From Chloroflexota bacterium (lineage in GTDB: Bacteria > Chloroflexota > Dehalococcoidia > JACPQF01): 59,591 nucleotides of DNA. Position 1 is the stretch's first letter. Every line of letters starts with the position of its first letter. Below are positions 18,597 to 27,859 of the stretch, one piece after another. A model generated the notes under the pieces. It was not told where the DNA came from and ran no database searches. It saw nothing but the letters and a program-made list of their open reading frames with translations. The stretch covers positions 1 to 59,591 of the forward strand of contig JACPQF010000134.1 of NCBI GenBank assembly GCA_016190625.1. Direction: 5' to 3'. Made by a program: the position numbers and the translations under genes.

Positions 18597-19697
18597 ATGA
18601 ACACGAAATGGCCGAATAAGGTGACTGTAACCCTCGTAATGCTCATCCTGCTGGCGGCCGTACTTCTTGCCCGTGAGGTGTATAGATTAACTCAGGCAGC
18701 AACTACGACGGCCGGCATGGGCACGCCGGCGCCCACTTCCATGCGGGCCGTTGTGTCAGGTGGCCCGGTGTACTGGGGCGCCTCACTTCCCGACGCGCCC
18801 TGGGACATGACGAAGCAAGCCCAGTTCGAGAGCATGACGCGGAAAGGCGCCTCGATTATCCAGTGGGGCCAGCCCTGGCAGATTGGCGGCGTTTTCCAGC
18901 CATTCTACGCAGGTGACTTCGATACGGCGCGCAATCACGGGTCCATCCCCATGATCGATTGGGGCTCCTGGAACCTGGGGTCGGGGGTAAACCAGCCCGA
19001 CTTCCAACTCTCCGACATCACCGCAGGTACCTACGACTCCTACATCGCTAGCTGGGCGACCGGCGCGAGGAACTGGGGCAAGCCTCTCTTCCTGCGCTTC
19101 AACTGGGAGATGAACGGCAGCTGGTTCCCCTGGGGAGTGCAGGCCAACGGTAACCAGACCAGAGACTATGTCCCGGCCTGGCGCCACGTTCACGACATCT
19201 TCACGTCGGTCGGGGCAAACAACGTAAGTTGGGTTTGGTCTGCAAATATCGTCAGCAATAAGCTCGCCCCAATTCGCTCGCTCTACCCTGGAGACGCCTA
19301 CGTGGACTGGGTGGGGATGGATGGCTACAACTGGGCGGAAGATCTCAGTATGCCCTGGCTGAGCTTTTCCCAGGTATTTCAGACCACTTACAACGCACTG
19401 GTCAGCCTGGCGCCGGCCAAGCCGATCATGATCGCCGAGACGGCTACAAGTGACAATGGGGGGCCATTGGGATATCCCCATGACAAAGCCAACTGGATTC
19501 GCGATGCGCTCGTAAGCCAACTGCCGGTGAACTTTCCGAAGGTCAAGGCCCTGGTATGGTTCAACTGGCACGACGATGATAATGCGGTGGACTGGCGAAT
19601 CCAGACGTCGCAACAGGCCATCGACGCGTTTGCTAGGGGCATCGAATCGGGCTACTACGCTTCCAACAACTATGCCAACCTCTCAACCTTGCCCTAA
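18597..19697 (+). CDS. GH26 family glycoside hydrolase, copy 1
   Basis: 366 residues: an N-terminal signal anchor (VTVTLVMLILLAAVLLARE), a short Thr/Pro linker, and a GH26-like (beta-mannanase type) TIM barrel starting near GPVYWGASLPDAPWDM. The acid/base Glu is in LRFNWEMNGSWFPWG (about residue 180) and the nucleophile Glu in IMIAETATSDNGG (about residue 282), both at the family positions. AAGGAGG stands upstream, about 15 bases from ATG. The enzyme is probably surface-attached, and by position may trim or release the exopolysaccharide made by the surrounding minus-strand genes. Substrate (mannan, mixed glucan or own EPS) is not decided by sequence. Confidence 0.85.
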   Translation: MNTKWPNKVTVTLVMLILLAAVLLAREVYRLTQAATTTAGMGTPAPTSMRAVVSGGPVYWGASLPDAPWDMTKQAQFESMTRKGASIIQWGQPWQIGGVFQPFYAGDFDTARNHGSIPMIDWGSWNLGSGVNQPDFQLSDITAGTYDSYIASWATGARNWGKPLFLRFNWEMNGSWFPWGVQANGNQTRDYVPAWRHVHDIFTSVGANNVSWVWSANIVSNKLAPIRSLYPGDAYVDWVGMDGYNWAEDLSMPWLSFSQVFQTTYNALVSLAPAKPIMIAETATSDNGGPLGYPHDKANWIRDALVSQLPVNFPKVKALVWFNWHDDDNAVDWRIQTSQQAIDAFARGIESGYYASNNYANLSTLP

Positions 19698-19715
19698 CGC
19701 CGGAGAGACATCAGA

Positions 19716-19943
19716 GATCTGACATCTCCGCACGTGGCAGCGCACCCGTCGGGTCCGCGGCCAATACGGTGACCGTACTCCAGAATAGGCCAACCTCAAG
19801 GCGACCTCACGGATATGGGTTTCCAGTCCGCCTGAATATGGAAAATAGCGGGGCGTGACGAGTAACAGACGAAGACCACGTACCCGTGCCCGGTTGGGCG
19901 CTGTCTGGCCCGGACCATCGCCGCTGGCTTTCACATAGCGCAA
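19716..19943 (-). pseudogene. 5' fragment of GT4 gene, duplication remnant
   Basis: About 75 codons match the N-terminus of the GT4 at 17178-18416: VRGLRLLLVTPRYFPYSGG and ETHIREVALR, then after a frameshift VTVLAADPTGALPRAEMSD. The gene ends there and the rest is absent. Together with the spacer and the GH26 gene at 20191 it marks a copied block in the same divergent arrangement as the original. The fragment has no catalytic domain. Confidence 0.85.
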
Positions 19944-20190
19944 ATCGATCCTCCAAGCGCCTGGTTTCCATTGTCTGGGACTTTTTGCATAGGACTTCTA
20001 TGGGGCTTGCTTATAGGACTTCTTTGGGATAGGAATCTGCCGAAACGTTGGTTAGAATGACAACTCGGTAGATGCCCGCACACGTCGCTAGGGCGACAGG
20101 CCATCCGGACCTAGTCGTTCATCTGGCTCGCCGGTCGCTCGTTGCATAGCATAACTGTGCGGGGCTGAAGGGAGGTTGAGGAACTCGACG

Positions 20191-21447
20191 ATGAGCACGA
20201 AATGGCCCTACAAGGTGATCGTAGCCTTCGTGATGCTCGGTCTGTTTGCCGCCGCATTTCTTGCCTATGAAGCGTATGGAACAGATCGAGCTGCAGCCGC
20301 ACCACCATCGCAGGCCAATGCGAAGCAGAATCGGTTGTCTACACCCACGCCTACCCCCACCGCAACGACCTCTTCGGCATCAGTCAGCACATCTTCGCCC
20401 ACTTCCACGTTCTTCCCGCTTATCATCGCTACGTCGCCGTCGGCGTCGACGCCGATGGCGACCAGCACGCCTCCGCCTACTGCCACGCCGGTCGCCGCCG
20501 CCTCAGGTGGCTCGATCTACTGGGGCGCTTGGGTCCCTGGGGCGCCCTGGGACATGACGAAGCAGGCCCAGTTCGAGAGCATGACGCAGAAAGGCGCTTC
20601 AATCATGCACTGGGGCCAACCCTGGCAGAATGGCGGAGTTTTCCAGCCGTTCTACCCGGGTAATTTCGACACCGCACGCAATCATGGCTCCATCCCCATG
20701 ATCGATTGGGGCTCTTGGAATCTGGGATCGGGAGTCAACCAGCCCAACTTCCAACTCGCCGATATCACCGCAGGGACGCATGACTCCTATATTGCTGGCT
20801 GGGCCACGGCCGCCAAGAACTGGGGCAAGCCTCTCCTCCTGCGCTTCGACTGGGAGATGAATAGCAACTGGTTCCCCTGGGGAGTGCTGGCCAATGGCAA
20901 CCAGATCGGGGACTACGTCCTCGCCTGGCGCCACGTCCATGACATCTTCACCGCGGTAGGGGCAACCAACGTTAGCTGGGTCTGGTGTCCCAACATCGTA
21001 AACAGCAGCACCCTCAGCTACCTTAGCGCCTTGTACCCCGGAGACGCCTACGTGGACTGGATCGCCATGGATGGCTACAACTGGGCGGGCGATCGTAGCG
21101 AACCCTGGTTGAGCTTCTCCCAGGTATTCCAGCTCACCTACAACGCCCTGGTCAGTCTGGCGCCGACCAAGCCCATCATGATCGGCGAGACGGCTACTAG
21201 CGACGATGGAGGCCCGTCAGGGTATCCTTATGACAAAGCGAACTGGATCGGCGATGCGCTGAAAACTCAACTTCCGGTGAACTTCCCGAAGGTCAAGGCC
21301 CTGGTATGGTTCAATTGGAACGATAATAACTCGGCGCTGGATTGGCCGATTCAGACATCAGATCAGGCCATGGACGCGTTCGCTCAGGGCATTGGGTCGA
21401 GCTACTATGCTGCCAACAACTTCGCCAACCTTTCGACTTTGCCCTAA
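20191..21447 (+). CDS. GH26 family glycoside hydrolase, copy 2
   Basis: 418 residues, about 80% identical by eye to copy 1 over the catalytic domain, with acid/base Glu in LRFDWEMNSNWFPWG and nucleophile Glu in IMIGETATSDDGG. It differs by an insertion of about 55 residues between anchor and barrel, a Ser/Thr/Pro-rich linker (TPTPTPTATTSSASVSTS and further repeats), which would hold the enzyme further from the membrane or cell wall. ATG 20191 corresponds to the start of copy 1; TTG 20176 in frame upstream is not conserved. A GGAGG-like site precedes. Both copies keep their catalytic residues, so both are probably active. Confidence 0.86.
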   Translation: MSTKWPYKVIVAFVMLGLFAAAFLAYEAYGTDRAAAAPPSQANAKQNRLSTPTPTPTATTSSASVSTSSPTSTFFPLIIATSPSASTPMATSTPPPTATPVAAASGGSIYWGAWVPGAPWDMTKQAQFESMTQKGASIMHWGQPWQNGGVFQPFYPGNFDTARNHGSIPMIDWGSWNLGSGVNQPNFQLADITAGTHDSYIAGWATAAKNWGKPLLLRFDWEMNSNWFPWGVLANGNQIGDYVLAWRHVHDIFTAVGATNVSWVWCPNIVNSSTLSYLSALYPGDAYVDWIAMDGYNWAGDRSEPWLSFSQVFQLTYNALVSLAPTKPIMIGETATSDDGGPSGYPYDKANWIGDALKTQLPVNFPKVKALVWFNWNDNNSALDWPIQTSDQAMDAFAQGIGSSYYAANNFANLSTLP

Positions 21448-21499
21448 CCGTGGTAGAGGCCGATCTATAGGCAACCTGGCGGTTGTCACAGTGACACCG

Positions 21500-23155
21500 T
21501 CATGAATCGTTACCCGACGGCGCGGGACCGCGGCGTCGGCGCGACTCGCCGTTGGCGGCCTGGCGTCCAAGCCTCGTCAGGGAGAGAGAAATCAGGGTTC
21601 GGTAGATCTGCCTTTCTTCTTCTCTCGCCCCTACGAATAGGTAGGTTGTTACATACGCTATCGCTCCGGCCGCTGCGGCGAGGATGACAACTGGCGGCGA
21701 CTCGAGGCCAACTACTGACCGGAAGCCATACAGGACGGCTGCCAAAGGGATCGCCGGGAGCAGGGCCGGCACCCAGATATCGCCTACCATCGTACCGATA
21801 CTCACACCGATCGCCCGTGCGACGTAAGGCAGCACGATGGCGAAATTGACCACGACCGTAGGAATGAGCGTTCCCAGCGCCACGCCGGCCACGCCCAGCA
21901 TCCGCACGAGAATAACGGATAGGACGAGGTTGGCGACCGCTGAAATCGCTCCGGTCACGGCGAGCGGACGGTGCCGGGCGCTACCTTGGAGAATCGAGCC
22001 GGCGGGCAGTAGGCTCACCATAATGATGCTGGCGGCCGCAAGTATCGCCACCAGATAGGCGCTATCGGCGTAAGCGGGACCAACCCAGACGGTGAGAACA
22101 GAGCCAGCCAGCATTATCAAAGTGATGCCGCCCAGACTTGCCAGGGCCAGCGTGAGGCGGGAGCTCGTCAAATAGAGGGTGCGGAGACGGCTCCATTGGC
22201 GGTCAGCATCGAGCTGCGAGGCGAGCGGCACCATCACTTTGGTAGATTGCTCGCAAATCAGCGAGACCATTTCACTCAGCCGCCGGGCCAGCGCATAAGG
22301 CGTCACGGCGCTGACGGGAAGAAAGGCGGCAATAACGATCTCATCGGTCTTGGTTTGGAGACGTCCCGCGAGTTGCATGACAAACAGGGACGAGCTGAAG
22401 GCGACGATGGTTCGCACTTCCGACAGCCTGGCGCCTCGCCAGCCAAAATGCAGGTCGGGCGCAATGCGGTTGACCAGCCAGATGCTGGGGACTTGCATCA
22501 GGACCGTCGTCGGAATCACGACAGCGGCGATACCCAGGACGCCCCAGCCGAGAAGCAGGACGGTGACGGTCCCTGCTCCGGTAAGAACGGTGCCAATGGC
22601 GATCAGCAAATTGACCAAGTCAAAGCGCTGCAGCCCCCGCAGCACGGCAGTAGCCGTCACGCTGGGGATCGATACGCCGAGACCCACGCCGGATAAGACC
22701 ACGAGCCAAACGGCCGTATCGCTATCGGTCGGTGCGACGTTGAACAGGTAGGGGACGAACGGAGCGATGATCAGACTTAGACCGGCGGCGATTAAACCCA
22801 GAACCACGTAGCAACGTAGCGCCGTCGCCACCAAGGTGTGGGCCCGGGCAAGTTCACCACGCGCCTTGTACTCGGCCACGTACTTGACAACGGTGCCCCA
22901 AATACCAAAATCGAGCACCGTGCCGTAGGCCACGATCGAGCCGATGAGCACCCACAAGCCATAGCTCGCCGGCCCCAACCGCTGCAGCACGAACGGTGTG
23001 AGAAAGAAGCCGATTACGAGCGTTATGAACTGCCCAACATTGTTCGCCATAGTACCGTTGAGCATGCGTTGCGCGATCGAGGCGGGGTCGCTAACTGGCG
23101 TCTGGACGTCGGCCCCCAACTGGGCCTCTGGGTTCTCGGATGGGTCAATAGCCAC
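21500..23155 (-). CDS. Polysaccharide flippase (Wzx/MATE-like)
   Basis: 551 residues with about 12-14 membrane helices and no other domain, beginning after a 40-residue polar head with NNVGQFITLVIGFFLTPFVLQ and containing GPASYGLWVLIGSIVAYGTVLDFG, the typical N-terminal region of the polysaccharide transport (PST/Wzx) family. It would flip the undecaprenyl-linked repeat unit to the outer face. Its start ATG overlaps the stop of the upstream methyltransferase gene. The C-terminus ends in a basic tail. Confidence 0.88.
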   Translation of the reverse strand: MAIDPSENPEAQLGADVQTPVSDPASIAQRMLNGTMANNVGQFITLVIGFFLTPFVLQRLGPASYGLWVLIGSIVAYGTVLDFGIWGTVVKYVAEYKARGELARAHTLVATALRCYVVLGLIAAGLSLIIAPFVPYLFNVAPTDSDTAVWLVVLSGVGLGVSIPSVTATAVLRGLQRFDLVNLLIAIGTVLTGAGTVTVLLLGWGVLGIAAVVIPTTVLMQVPSIWLVNRIAPDLHFGWRGARLSEVRTIVAFSSSLFVMQLAGRLQTKTDEIVIAAFLPVSAVTPYALARRLSEMVSLICEQSTKVMVPLASQLDADRQWSRLRTLYLTSSRLTLALASLGGITLIMLAGSVLTVWVGPAYADSAYLVAILAAASIIMVSLLPAGSILQGSARHRPLAVTGAISAVANLVLSVILVRMLGVAGVALGTLIPTVVVNFAIVLPYVARAIGVSIGTMVGDIWVPALLPAIPLAAVLYGFRSVVGLESPPVVILAAAAGAIAYVTTYLFVGAREEERQIYRTLISLSLTRLGRQAANGESRRRRGPAPSGNDS

Positions 23156-23913
23156 TAACTCTCCCTCACATAATCCGCTGAGACGGCGCCGGTCTTCTCC
23201 GCTCGGACGGCGACCACGATGGGAAACAACCGGTCCACAAACTCGAGCTCCCGTTGCGACAACTCTTCACTAGCCATCCCCGTCAAAAAGGCTATGGCCG
23301 CCAGCATGTTGCCATAGGATCGGATGGCGATGTGTTCTTCGCCAAAGGCCTCGGCGAACAGCAGTTGGCAGGAAGCGGGCGTGAGGCGCCAGTAGTCACT
23401 CGCCGCGTAGGCGCGCTCGACCTGGCACAACCCAGGCAGCGTTGCTAGTAGGACTCCTCCGGGCCGGAGCAGACGATAGGCGTGGGCGATGGCGGCGTGG
23501 ATGTCAGGGATCAATTGCAGAGTCTGAGTCAAAACGAAACAATCAAACCGCCCTGACGGCAGGGTGTTCGCCGAGGCCAGGTCGGCTACGATGGTTGCCA
23601 GCGGGTTGGCGGGATCGATGTCCAATATCTCGCTACGCTCCACTCCGGCGCCAAAGCGCTGAGTATAGGTCCGGTCCTTGACCTCGAGCACGGCGCCCCG
23701 GATGGCCTGGCGCTCCTGCTGCAGGAACTGCTCGATGTAGTAGCGATCGACCGGCGTTCCTCGATCCAGCCCCCAGTCGGCGCCAAGAGGGGTCAGCCGT
23801 CGCAGGGTGCCCAGCCAGGCCGGCCGCCTAAGGCGGGCAATTCGGCGACGCAGCCGCAGACGTTGCTCGGCGGGGATTCGTTCCCCAAGACGGACCATAA
23901 AGTCACCAGACAT
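23155..23913 (-). CDS. Class I SAM-dependent methyltransferase
   Basis: 252 residues from ATG 23913, which has CGAGG at good distance; TTG 23934, overlapping the previous stop, is an alternative. The fold is recognised from ERSEILDIDPANPLATIVADL (acidic end of strand 2), FDCFVLTQTLQLIPDIHAAI (motif IV/post region) and AYRLLRPGGVLLATLPG (motif VI). Motif I is unusual (VLEVKDRTYTQRFGAG), with few glycines. This type often methylates a sugar or acceptor at the chain end in polysaccharide loci. Translationally linked to the flippase. Confidence 0.8.
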   Translation of the reverse strand: MSGDFMVRLGERIPAEQRLRLRRRIARLRRPAWLGTLRRLTPLGADWGLDRGTPVDRYYIEQFLQQERQAIRGAVLEVKDRTYTQRFGAGVERSEILDIDPANPLATIVADLASANTLPSGRFDCFVLTQTLQLIPDIHAAIAHAYRLLRPGGVLLATLPGLCQVERAYAASDYWRLTPASCQLLFAEAFGEEHIAIRSYGNMLAAIAFLTGMASEELSQRELEFVDRLFPIVVAVRAEKTGAVSADYVRES

Positions 23914-23930
23914 GTCGATACCTCGGGCAC

Positions 23931-25079
23931 TCAAGTTGCGGCCGGGGTGCGCATCCCCCGGCGCGCTTGCAGCAGCTCGTCGTAGACCCCGGCCACGCGC
24001 CCTACCATCGTCTCCACCGAGAAATCTCTCTTAGCCCGGACCCTGCCCGCTCTCCCCATTCGCTCCGCCAGATTACGGTCGGAGAGAAGCCCACTGATCG
24101 CCAGCGCCAGGGCCGCAGGGTCGCGCGGGGGGACCAGGAAGCCCGTCTCGCCGTCGACGACCGCCTCGTCGTTTCCCGGAATTGCCGCAGCGATGACGGG
24201 CTTGGCAGAGGCCATGGCCTCGAGAACGGACACGGGTAGGCCCTCGTAAAGGGAAGGTAGAACAAATAGATCGCTGGCCGCGAGCAACTCAGGGACATCG
24301 GCTCTGTGACCCAGGAAAACCATCCGACCGCCCAGCCCCAACGCCTGCGCCTTTTCCTCCAGCGCCTCCCGCTCCGAGCCATCACCGGCCAGGACGAAGA
24401 AGGCCTCGGGAACCAGAGCGGCGGCCTCGAGGAGATAGCCAAGACCCTTTTGCGGCTCGAGCCTGGCAGCCGTGAAGATGATGGGACGCCGGCTGGCGCC
24501 TCCCAGAATAGAACTCAGGTCCGATGGGACGGGACCCTCGAACGAGGCGAAGGGAACGGCATTGTGGATCACCCGGATCTTGTGAGCCGGGGTGCCGTAG
24601 GCCGCGCACAGTTGCCGAGCCAGGGCGCCGGAGACAGTGACGAAGCAGTCGATTCTGCTGGCAAGGAGCCGCTGCTGTACATAGACGTACCGAGTAACTG
24701 GAAGATCCACGAAAAGATGCAGGGTGGCGACGATCGCCGGCACGCGCGCCAGAATGGCAGCCGCCAGTCCGAACTTGCAGGCCCGCGGCCAGGTGAGATG
24801 GGCGTGGAACACGGCCGGGCGCCGCACCGATAGTTGGCGAGCAAAAGTGGGTACGCGTAGTGCGCCTTCCCTGCCTTCAGGCATCCTCGGCACCTGCCAA
24901 AGTGGCACGTCGATGCGGTGCGCATCCTCTAGAAGAGGAGCAATGCCAGGCTCTGGATGGTGGACCAAGACTGGCTGCCAACGATGGCGGTCCAGTCCCT
25001 CCATTAGCGTGAACAGCGCCTTCTCCGCGCCGCCGTAGCCGCTGGTATCGGTAAAGAAGAATACCGATTCCGCCGTCAA
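23931..25079 (-). CDS. GT4 glycosyltransferase
   Basis: 382 residues. GT-B motifs: FFFTDTSGYGGAEKALFTL at the N-terminus, IFTAARLEPQKGLGYLLEA for the UDP/GDP-sugar domain, and PSLYEGLPVSVLEAMASAKP, an EX7E box. Start ATG 25079 overlaps the end of the GT2 gene by 4 bases. It belongs to the operon running from 31444 toward lower coordinates. Confidence 0.88.
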   Translation of the reverse strand: MTAESVFFFTDTSGYGGAEKALFTLMEGLDRHRWQPVLVHHPEPGIAPLLEDAHRIDVPLWQVPRMPEGREGALRVPTFARQLSVRRPAVFHAHLTWPRACKFGLAAAILARVPAIVATLHLFVDLPVTRYVYVQQRLLASRIDCFVTVSGALARQLCAAYGTPAHKIRVIHNAVPFASFEGPVPSDLSSILGGASRRPIIFTAARLEPQKGLGYLLEAAALVPEAFFVLAGDGSEREALEEKAQALGLGGRMVFLGHRADVPELLAASDLFVLPSLYEGLPVSVLEAMASAKPVIAAAIPGNDEAVVDGETGFLVPPRDPAALALAISGLLSDRNLAERMGRAGRVRAKRDFSVETMVGRVAGVYDELLQARRGMRTPAAT

Positions 25080-26083
25080 AAGTCCCTCCTCGCCTCCGTG
25101 AGACCATGGCGGTTATCGCCGGCCTCCCGGCGCTCTCGCGCTTCCATCTGGGCTCCGTGCCAGAAGCAGTAATCGAGGAGGAGGTTGTAGCAGGTCTCGT
25201 AGTGAGCCGGCAGCGCCTTTTCCAGCCAGCCGAAAAACTGAATCACCCGAACCGGCGTGCCGCCAAAGCGTCTGCTAAGTCCAAGCAACATAGCCCGGGC
25301 AAGGCGCCACTTTCGCGACCCTTGATGGTAGGTGTCGAGCCTGGAATCTGCCCAAACGCTCGGGTGCTTCAGGGCCAGGATCACAGCGGTACGGCCCTTG
25401 GCAATGTGGTCCTTGGCCAGCGCCGGCAGGTCTTTGGTGCAATTCTGGCGGGCCACGGCCAGCGAATCGTACACGATCTCAATGCCTGCTTCCGCCAGGC
25501 GCACTCCCAGCTCCAGGTCCTCGCTACCATAGATCTTGAAATCCTCGTCGAACAAGCCGACTTTGCTCAGCACTTCGCGACGGATGGAGAAGTTGCCGGT
25601 GTAGAAATCCCGGAGCTTGAAAACGTGCCCGGGCTCTCCCAGATGCGCCAGATGGCGGTTGAACTTCTGGCCCACATACTGGGCGGCCAGGGGTAGCGAC
25701 GAGTCGATCGAAACTGGCACAGCTCCGACCACCGCCCGCGGCTTCTGGCCGCTATGAGCCGCGAGATGGGCAGCGATGAAACCGGAGACCGGTTCCATGT
25801 CGTCGTCCAGAATGACGACGATGTCGCCCTGCGCTAGTCGGAGGGCCGTATTGCAGGCGCCGGCACGGCCAAAGTTCGGATGCCACAATCCCCGCAAAGC
25901 ATAGGGGGCAGAACAATCGGCGATCATTTCTCTGGTACCGTCTTCGGCGCCGTCGATGGAGACGACGACCTCGAACTGGTCGGCCGGGATCGTCTGACAG
26001 GCCATGGCCGCCAGAAGGCGTCGCACGGAGTCGCGACGCCCATAGGTTGGAATAACAATCGACGCCAGAAAGTCAGCGCTCAT
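25076..26083 (-). CDS. GT2 glycosyltransferase
   Basis: 335 residues from ATG 26083 (MSADFLASIVIPTYGRRDSV). GT-A features: FEVVVSIDGAEDGT and DIVVILDDDMEP (DxD), a long insert around LGEPGHVFKLRDFYTGNFSI, and EDLELGVRLAEAGIEIVYD, the ED-type catalytic segment that binds the acceptor. It overlaps the deacetylase gene by 11 bases. An upstream extension of the frame overlaps that gene heavily and is not used. Confidence 0.87.
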   Translation of the reverse strand: MSADFLASIVIPTYGRRDSVRRLLAAMACQTIPADQFEVVVSIDGAEDGTREMIADCSAPYALRGLWHPNFGRAGACNTALRLAQGDIVVILDDDMEPVSGFIAAHLAAHSGQKPRAVVGAVPVSIDSSLPLAAQYVGQKFNRHLAHLGEPGHVFKLRDFYTGNFSIRREVLSKVGLFDEDFKIYGSEDLELGVRLAEAGIEIVYDSLAVARQNCTKDLPALAKDHIAKGRTAVILALKHPSVWADSRLDTYHQGSRKWRLARAMLLGLSRRFGGTPVRVIQFFGWLEKALPAHYETCYNLLLDYCFWHGAQMEARERREAGDNRHGLTEARRDF

Positions 26084-26873
26084 GTTCCCAGGTAGCCACT
26101 CCTTTCCGCCGTAATCTTCCGGCTGCATCATCCGCCTTGGCTCGGAGCCAATCGCGCAGTGGCCAGCCAGTGTGAAGCCGCCAGATGAAGTCCGGCAAAG
26201 AATCCTGACCCATGACCGGAACACGATGAAGCGCCAATTTATCATCGGCAGGGAACGAAAGGCCGATCCTAGTCGCGCAGGCGGTGGCATAGCCGGTTTC
26301 AGCCGCCAGATTCCGCACGCGCTCGTCGAACAAACCGTAGGGATAGGCCAGATGGCGGACGGGACCGCCGAGGTGATCCTCGATCAGTTGCCGGGACTCC
26401 GCTAACTCGCGACGGCAATCGTCGTCGGACAAGCTCGTCAGGTTGGGGTGATACATACCATGGCTGCCACAGTGAAAGCCAGCGGCCTTTAGCTTGCTAA
26501 CTGCTTGCCAATCGCAGATGGGGAATTCCACTCCGCGTGTTGGCAGTAGCCAACCGCTCATCTTGCCCATCAGGCCCGCGGGAAGATAGAAGACGGCGGT
26601 AAAGCGTCTAGCCTGCAGGAGAGGAACGGCGTGATCGCAGCAGTCCCGATACCCATCGTCGAAGGTAATGATGATCGGACGGGAAGGCAGATCCATGCGG
26701 CCCGCGCGGGCATCGGCCAAGCCATCCATGTCGATCGGGTGATAACCGGCCAGCGCCAGCCAGCGCATGTGCGAGGCGAATGCCTTTGGCGTCACCGTGT
26801 ACTTGCGGAAAGCGTGGTGTGGCTCAGGCGAGACCAGGTGGTACATCAGGATAGGCACCGATGGCTGCTTCAT
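26073..26873 (-). CDS. Polysaccharide deacetylase (CE4)
   Basis: 266 residues, NodB homology fold. Motif 1 is IIITFDDGYRDCCDHA (Asp-Asp, catalytic base and zinc ligand), motif 2 is GSHGMYHPNLTSLS (the HxxxxH/S zinc pair), motif 3 AYPYGLFDERV. The start ATG 26873 (MKQPSVPILMYHLVSPE) is in the conserved position ILMYHxV. There is no signal peptide, so the enzyme may act on cytoplasmic lipid-linked intermediates, or be exported by another way. It would N- or O-deacetylate the polymer. It is coupled by overlap with both neighbours. Confidence 0.87.
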   Translation of the reverse strand: MKQPSVPILMYHLVSPEPHHAFRKYTVTPKAFASHMRWLALAGYHPIDMDGLADARAGRMDLPSRPIIITFDDGYRDCCDHAVPLLQARRFTAVFYLPAGLMGKMSGWLLPTRGVEFPICDWQAVSKLKAAGFHCGSHGMYHPNLTSLSDDDCRRELAESRQLIEDHLGGPVRHLAYPYGLFDERVRNLAAETGYATACATRIGLSFPADDKLALHRVPVMGQDSLPDFIWRLHTGWPLRDWLRAKADDAAGRLRRKGVATWEHER

Positions 26874-27859
26874 CGCCCTGTCTCCCCGGCTCGTGTGGCG
26901 CTTTGGGTCGCCAGCCATTCGATGCTGCCAGCGAGCAGCCCGGCGGAGAACACGAGGTCGCCCGCCAGTCCGCGCAGGTCCTTGCCCCGAGCCCGTTGAG
27001 CGAAACGGGTCAGGGGAGTGATGAGATGCCGGGCCATCCGTCTCAGCATGTAGCGGTCCCGCAGCCCGAGGTGCTTCGCGTAGAAGGCGCCCTGCCCCCG
27101 CCCGTAGTCCCAGCGCAGCGGCACGAAATCACGGCTAGATCGCCAGGCGAGATGGTACACCACCGCCTCCGGGACGTACAAGATGGTGTAGCCAGCTTCG
27201 AGCAATCGGTACCCGAAGTCGTTGTCCTCTGATGAGGGAAAGCGTGACCCGGCGCCGAGCCGGTCGTCGAAGAGTCCTACCTCGTCGAAGGCAGAGCGAA
27301 ACAGCCCCATGTTGTTCGTGTACAGGACATCCGCATCGACCCTGCCTCTGTAGGTCGCCGGTTCCTCATCCACTTTCACCGATGGCGCGAAGCCACCCGG
27401 CCGAGGGGCAAGGCCTGGCAGTATCCGCCCGCTCACGGCGCTCTTCGGGCCGGCGCGGCGCAGAGCCTCGGTCATCGTGCGAAACCATTGGCGCTCTACC
27501 AGGACGTCGTCGTCGATGAGCACAAGAATGTCACCCCGTGCCGCCCGGATACCAACGTTCCTGGCCCGGCCAAGCCCGAGGGAACTGGTGGGCAGATGGC
27601 GAATCTGACAGTTGTGGCCGAATTCCAACCCCGCCAGGTCGGCGAGTGGCGGATCGCTCTGGTCGATAACGACGATTTCGTCCGGCAGGTCGCTGCCGCG
27701 CAAAATGGCTTCGACCGTCCCCCGCAGCAGCTTGGAGCGGTTACGCGTACAGATTATTATGGACACGGTGTAGATCGCCGATATCGCAGCCGGCTCGCTC
27801 TGCACCGCCGGAATGGCGCGCACATCCGAGGACGCTCCAACATTGTCATTGTTGCTCAT
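26870..27859 (-). CDS. GT2 glycosyltransferase
   Basis: 329 residues from ATG 27859 (MSNNDNVGASSD). The GT-A core begins VSIIICTRNRSKLLRGTVEA; DILVLIDDDVLVERQW carries the DxD site; SSEDNDFGYRLLEAGY is the acceptor-side acidic segment. The C-terminus has a hydrophobic helix (LAGDLVFSAGLLAGSIEWL) that may attach it to the membrane. Its start lies 14 bases inside the acyltransferase gene. Confidence 0.87.
   Translation of the reverse strand: MSNNDNVGASSDVRAIPAVQSEPAAISAIYTVSIIICTRNRSKLLRGTVEAILRGSDLPDEIVVIDQSDPPLADLAGLEFGHNCQIRHLPTSSLGLGRARNVGIRAARGDILVLIDDDVLVERQWFRTMTEALRRAGPKSAVSGRILPGLAPRPGGFAPSVKVDEEPATYRGRVDADVLYTNNMGLFRSAFDEVGLFDDRLGAGSRFPSSEDNDFGYRLLEAGYTILYVPEAVVYHLAWRSSRDFVPLRWDYGRGQGAFYAKHLGLRDRYMLRRMARHLITPLTRFAQRARGKDLRGLAGDLVFSAGLLAGSIEWLATQSATRAGETGR

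Noticed and set aside
20290-20515. TP/S repeats in GH26 copy 2 as a separate repeat locus
   Set aside because: The repeats are in frame and form a normal Ser/Thr/Pro linker.
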